From Bacteroidales bacterium (GTDB lineage Bacteria; Bacteroidota; Bacteroidia; Bacteroidales; P3), in assembly GCA_017449525.1 (NCBI GenBank), contig JAFTFL010000002.1, forward strand, positions 186,001 through 250,000: a DNA stretch of 64,000 bases, written 5' to 3'. This document shows, in pieces, positions 62,239 through 64,000 of this stretch (position 1 is its first letter; every line of letters begins with the position of its first letter). Below the pieces are notes generated by a model. It made no database searches, was not told where the DNA came from, and was given only the letters and a program-made list of their open reading frames with translations. A program made the position numbers and the translations under genes.

Positions 62239-62248
62239 TGCAAAAGTA
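62239..62248 (-). promoter_or_regulatory. Promoter box of TACGGC element copy 3
   Basis: TACTTTTGCA on the minus strand, about 125 nt before the first TACGGC unit (62114). It is divergent from the clpC promoter box at 62399. Confidence 0.6.
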
Positions 62249-62398
62249 CGAAAAAGAATGGAATCGCGACCAACTTATACCGCATGACATCCTGTCTGCA
62301 TGGGGGCGGACGGCTGAGGCTTTGTCCCCAATCAGCAGTCAACACAACACGGTGTACAACAGAGTAGGCCTGCCAAAATGGCGGTGGCACGATTTATG

Positions 62399-62408
62399 TA
62401 CTTTTGCA
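62399..62408 (+). promoter_or_regulatory. Promoter -7 box for clpC
   Basis: TACTTTTGCA lies 57 nt before the clpC ATG at 62466. Confidence 0.65.
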
Positions 62409-62465
62409 AAACCTGTGAGACAGTGCGTCTCCATCCAAATAACACATACACTCAAGCCCCTACAC

Positions 62466-64000
62466 ATGGAAGCCAAACTGAGCCAAAATGTAAAACGAAC
62501 GGTCAAATACAGCCGCGACGAGGCCATACGGTTGCACAATGGTGCCATCGGAGTGGAACACATCTTCCTCGGCATGCTACGCACCAAAGAGTGCACAGCG
62601 TTGCGTCTGCTGATGGAACTCAATGTGGACATTGCCGCCATTCGCACAAGAATAGAGACCACCATCGGCAAAACCGAGGAGAATGTCCGCTTCAATCCGG
62701 ACAGCGAGCTGCCGATGTTGCGCCAATCAGAGAAGGTGTTGCGCCTTAGTTTTCTGGAGTCGACCAAACTGAAGAGCAGCGAAATTCACACCGAGCACCT
62801 GTTGCTGGCCATCCTTATGGAAGAGGAGAACCTGGCCGCACGTGTGCTGGAGCAGAACGGAGTGAACTACGATAAGGTGTTTGCACTGGTGAAAAAGAGC
62901 AGCCCAGAGGACGAGTCTTCCTCCGCCCTGCCCAGTGATGACCTCTACCCCACGGACGAGAACGACACCGAGGACGAGGACGATTACCCCTATGCCAACC
63001 CACACCGCGAGACCAAATCGCAAGAGAGCACCAACAAGAAGTCGGGCACTCCAGCGTTGGAAAATTTTGGCCGCGACCTAACCGAGGCCGCTACCGAAGG
63101 GCGGCTTGACCCCATCGTGGGACGAGCCAACGAACTGGAACGCATCGCCCAGATACTGTCGCGGCGCAAGAAGAACAACCCCATCCTCATCGGAGAACCA
63201 GGGGTTGGCAAGTCGGCCATAGCAGAAGGACTGGCACAGCGCATTGTGCAAGGACGCGTGCCGCGCACACTCTACAACAAGCGCGTCGTCTCGCTCGACC
63301 TGGCTTCGCTGGTGGCTGGCACAAAATACCGCGGCCAGTTTGAAGAACGCATGAAGGCCATTCTGAACGAACTACAGAAGCACCCAGAGATCATCCTCTT
63401 CATTGACGAGATACACACCATTGTGGGAGCTGGCAGCGCCAGTGGGTCGCTCGATGCTTCGAACATGTTCAAGCCCGCTTTGGCACGAGGCGAGATACAA
63501 TGCGTCGGTGCAACCACCCTCGACGAATACCGACAGTATATCGAAAAAGATGGTGCGCTCGAACGTCGCTTCCAGAAAGTGATGGTGGAACCCGCCACAC
63601 CAGCCGAGACCGAGGAAATCCTCAACAATATCAAGGAAAAATATGAGAGCCACCACTTAGTGGCCTACAGCGATGAGGCCATCAAGGCTTGTGTAAGCCT
63701 CACCGAACGCTACATCAGCGACCGCCTGTTGCCCGACAAAGCCATAGATGCACTCGATGAGGCGGGAGCCCGTGTGCGTATTGCCAACGTGAAAGTGCCG
63801 CAGGAAATCATTGACCTGGAACAGGAACGCGACACCATCATTGCTGGCAAAAAAGAGGCTCTTGCCCTCAAGAACTACAACGAGGCCGCCGCACTGCGCG
63901 ACCGCGAACGCGAGCTGGATGCACAACTGGCTGAGCAGAAGAAGCTCTGGGAAGAGGCCGAACGCGACAAGCGTATTGAGGTAACCGAGAACGACATTGC
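62466..64000 (+). CDS. clpC: ATP-dependent Clp protease ATP-binding subunit ClpC (5' part, runs off the right edge)
   Basis: This Hsp100 unfoldase feeds ClpP. The visible 511 residues start [32 protein letters not shown], the Clp N-domain. A long acidic linker (about residues 150-180, [13 protein letters not shown]) follows. The first AAA+ module has Walker A in [16 protein letters not shown], Walker B in [14 protein letters not shown] and the arginine finger in ALERRFQ. A UVR-like middle segment ([22 protein letters not shown]) then begins, which identifies ClpC rather than ClpA or ClpB. The second AAA+ domain is beyond the window. Confidence 0.96.
   Translation, partial: MEAKLSQNVKRTVKYSRDEAIRLHNGAIGVEHIFLGMLRTKECTALRLLMELNVDIAAIRTRIETTIGKTEENVRFNPDSELPMLRQSEKVLRLSFLESTKLKSSEIHTEHLLLAILMEEENLAARVLEQNGVNYDKVFALVKKSSPEDESSSALPSDDLYPTDENDTEDEDDYPYANPHRETKSQESTNKKSGTPALENFGRDLTEAATEGRLDPIVGRANELERIAQILSRRKKNNPILIGEPGVGKSAIAEGLAQRIVQGRVPRTLYNKRVVSLDLASLVAGTKYRGQFEERMKAILNELQKHPEIILFIDEIHTIVGAGSASGSLDASNMFKPALARGEIQCVGATTLDEYRQYIEKDGALERRFQKVMVEPATPAETEEILNNIKEKYESHHLVAYSDEAIKACVSLTERYISDRLLPDKAIDALDEAGARVRIANVKVPQEIIDLEQERDTIIAGKKEALALKNYNEAAALRDRERELDAQLAEQKKLWEEAERDKRIEVTENDI

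Overview
The window comes from a member of the phylum Bacteroidota, most likely a Bacteroidales species. It has many TAnnTTTG promoter boxes (typically TATCTTTGCA or TACCTTTGCA), a type IX secretion component (PorZ), proteins with T9SS C-terminal sorting domains, a BspA-like leucine-rich-repeat surface protein, DUF1573 and DUF3127 proteins, a long-form NusB, and the gene order nusB-DUF1573-yajC-ybbR-coaE. Most of the window is ordinary, densely packed chromosome. I saw no rRNA, no convincing tRNA and no CRISPR array.

Layout. 1-5.5 kb: a minus-strand operon (DUF3127 protein, 5-formyl-THF cyclo-ligase, a membrane-anchored protein, panD, flippase-like membrane protein, rfaE2, small outer-membrane protein, trxB, start of a porin-like gene). 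5.5-9.7 kb: corA and an M16 peptidase, both minus. 10.4-16.6 kb: a plus-strand group with a frameshifted coiled-coil gene, gmk, mreC, mreD, porZ and recO. 17-27.2 kb: minus strand, with an S8 protease ending in a probable beta-barrel, a TerB/DnaJ co-chaperone, a GH3/beta-lactamase fusion, coaE, ybbR, yajC, DUF1573 and nusB. 27.3-32 kb: leuS and ftcD, minus. 32.6-44.3 kb: BspA-like T9SS cargo, xerD, gap, a BtuF-like lipoprotein, pruA, a small lipoprotein and two exported proteins, one with a T9SS tail. 44.4-46.1 kb: YolD-like protein and Y-family polymerase. 47.2-50.1 kb: the two-subunit 2-oxoacid:ferredoxin oxidoreductase. 55.5-64 kb: lipoprotein, hflX, glycosyltransferase and parC on minus, then the 5' part of clpC on plus.

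The accessory part is 46.1-55.5 kb. At 50.49-52.6 kb lies a decayed phage MuF head-protein gene with a C-terminal papain-fold (Tox-PL-like) toxin domain. It is followed by a second toxin cassette that begins at the catalytic-cysteine motif, and possibly by a third. After each of the first two toxin segments a small, apparently intact gene, the likely immunity gene, is encoded on the opposite strand. Both small genes have the same 10-mer 22 nt ahead of the start codon. Next to this array sit a solitary Card1/Can2-like CARF nuclease with no CRISPR locus in the window and a broken DUF4160/DUF2442 pair.

The other unexplained signal is a three-copy intergenic element (about 9.9-10.3, 32.2-32.5 and 62.2-62.0 kb). 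In each copy a strong promoter box is followed 114-125 nt later by a cluster of degenerate CCTTGTG..GTACGGCAT units, in the same orientation as the gene downstream.
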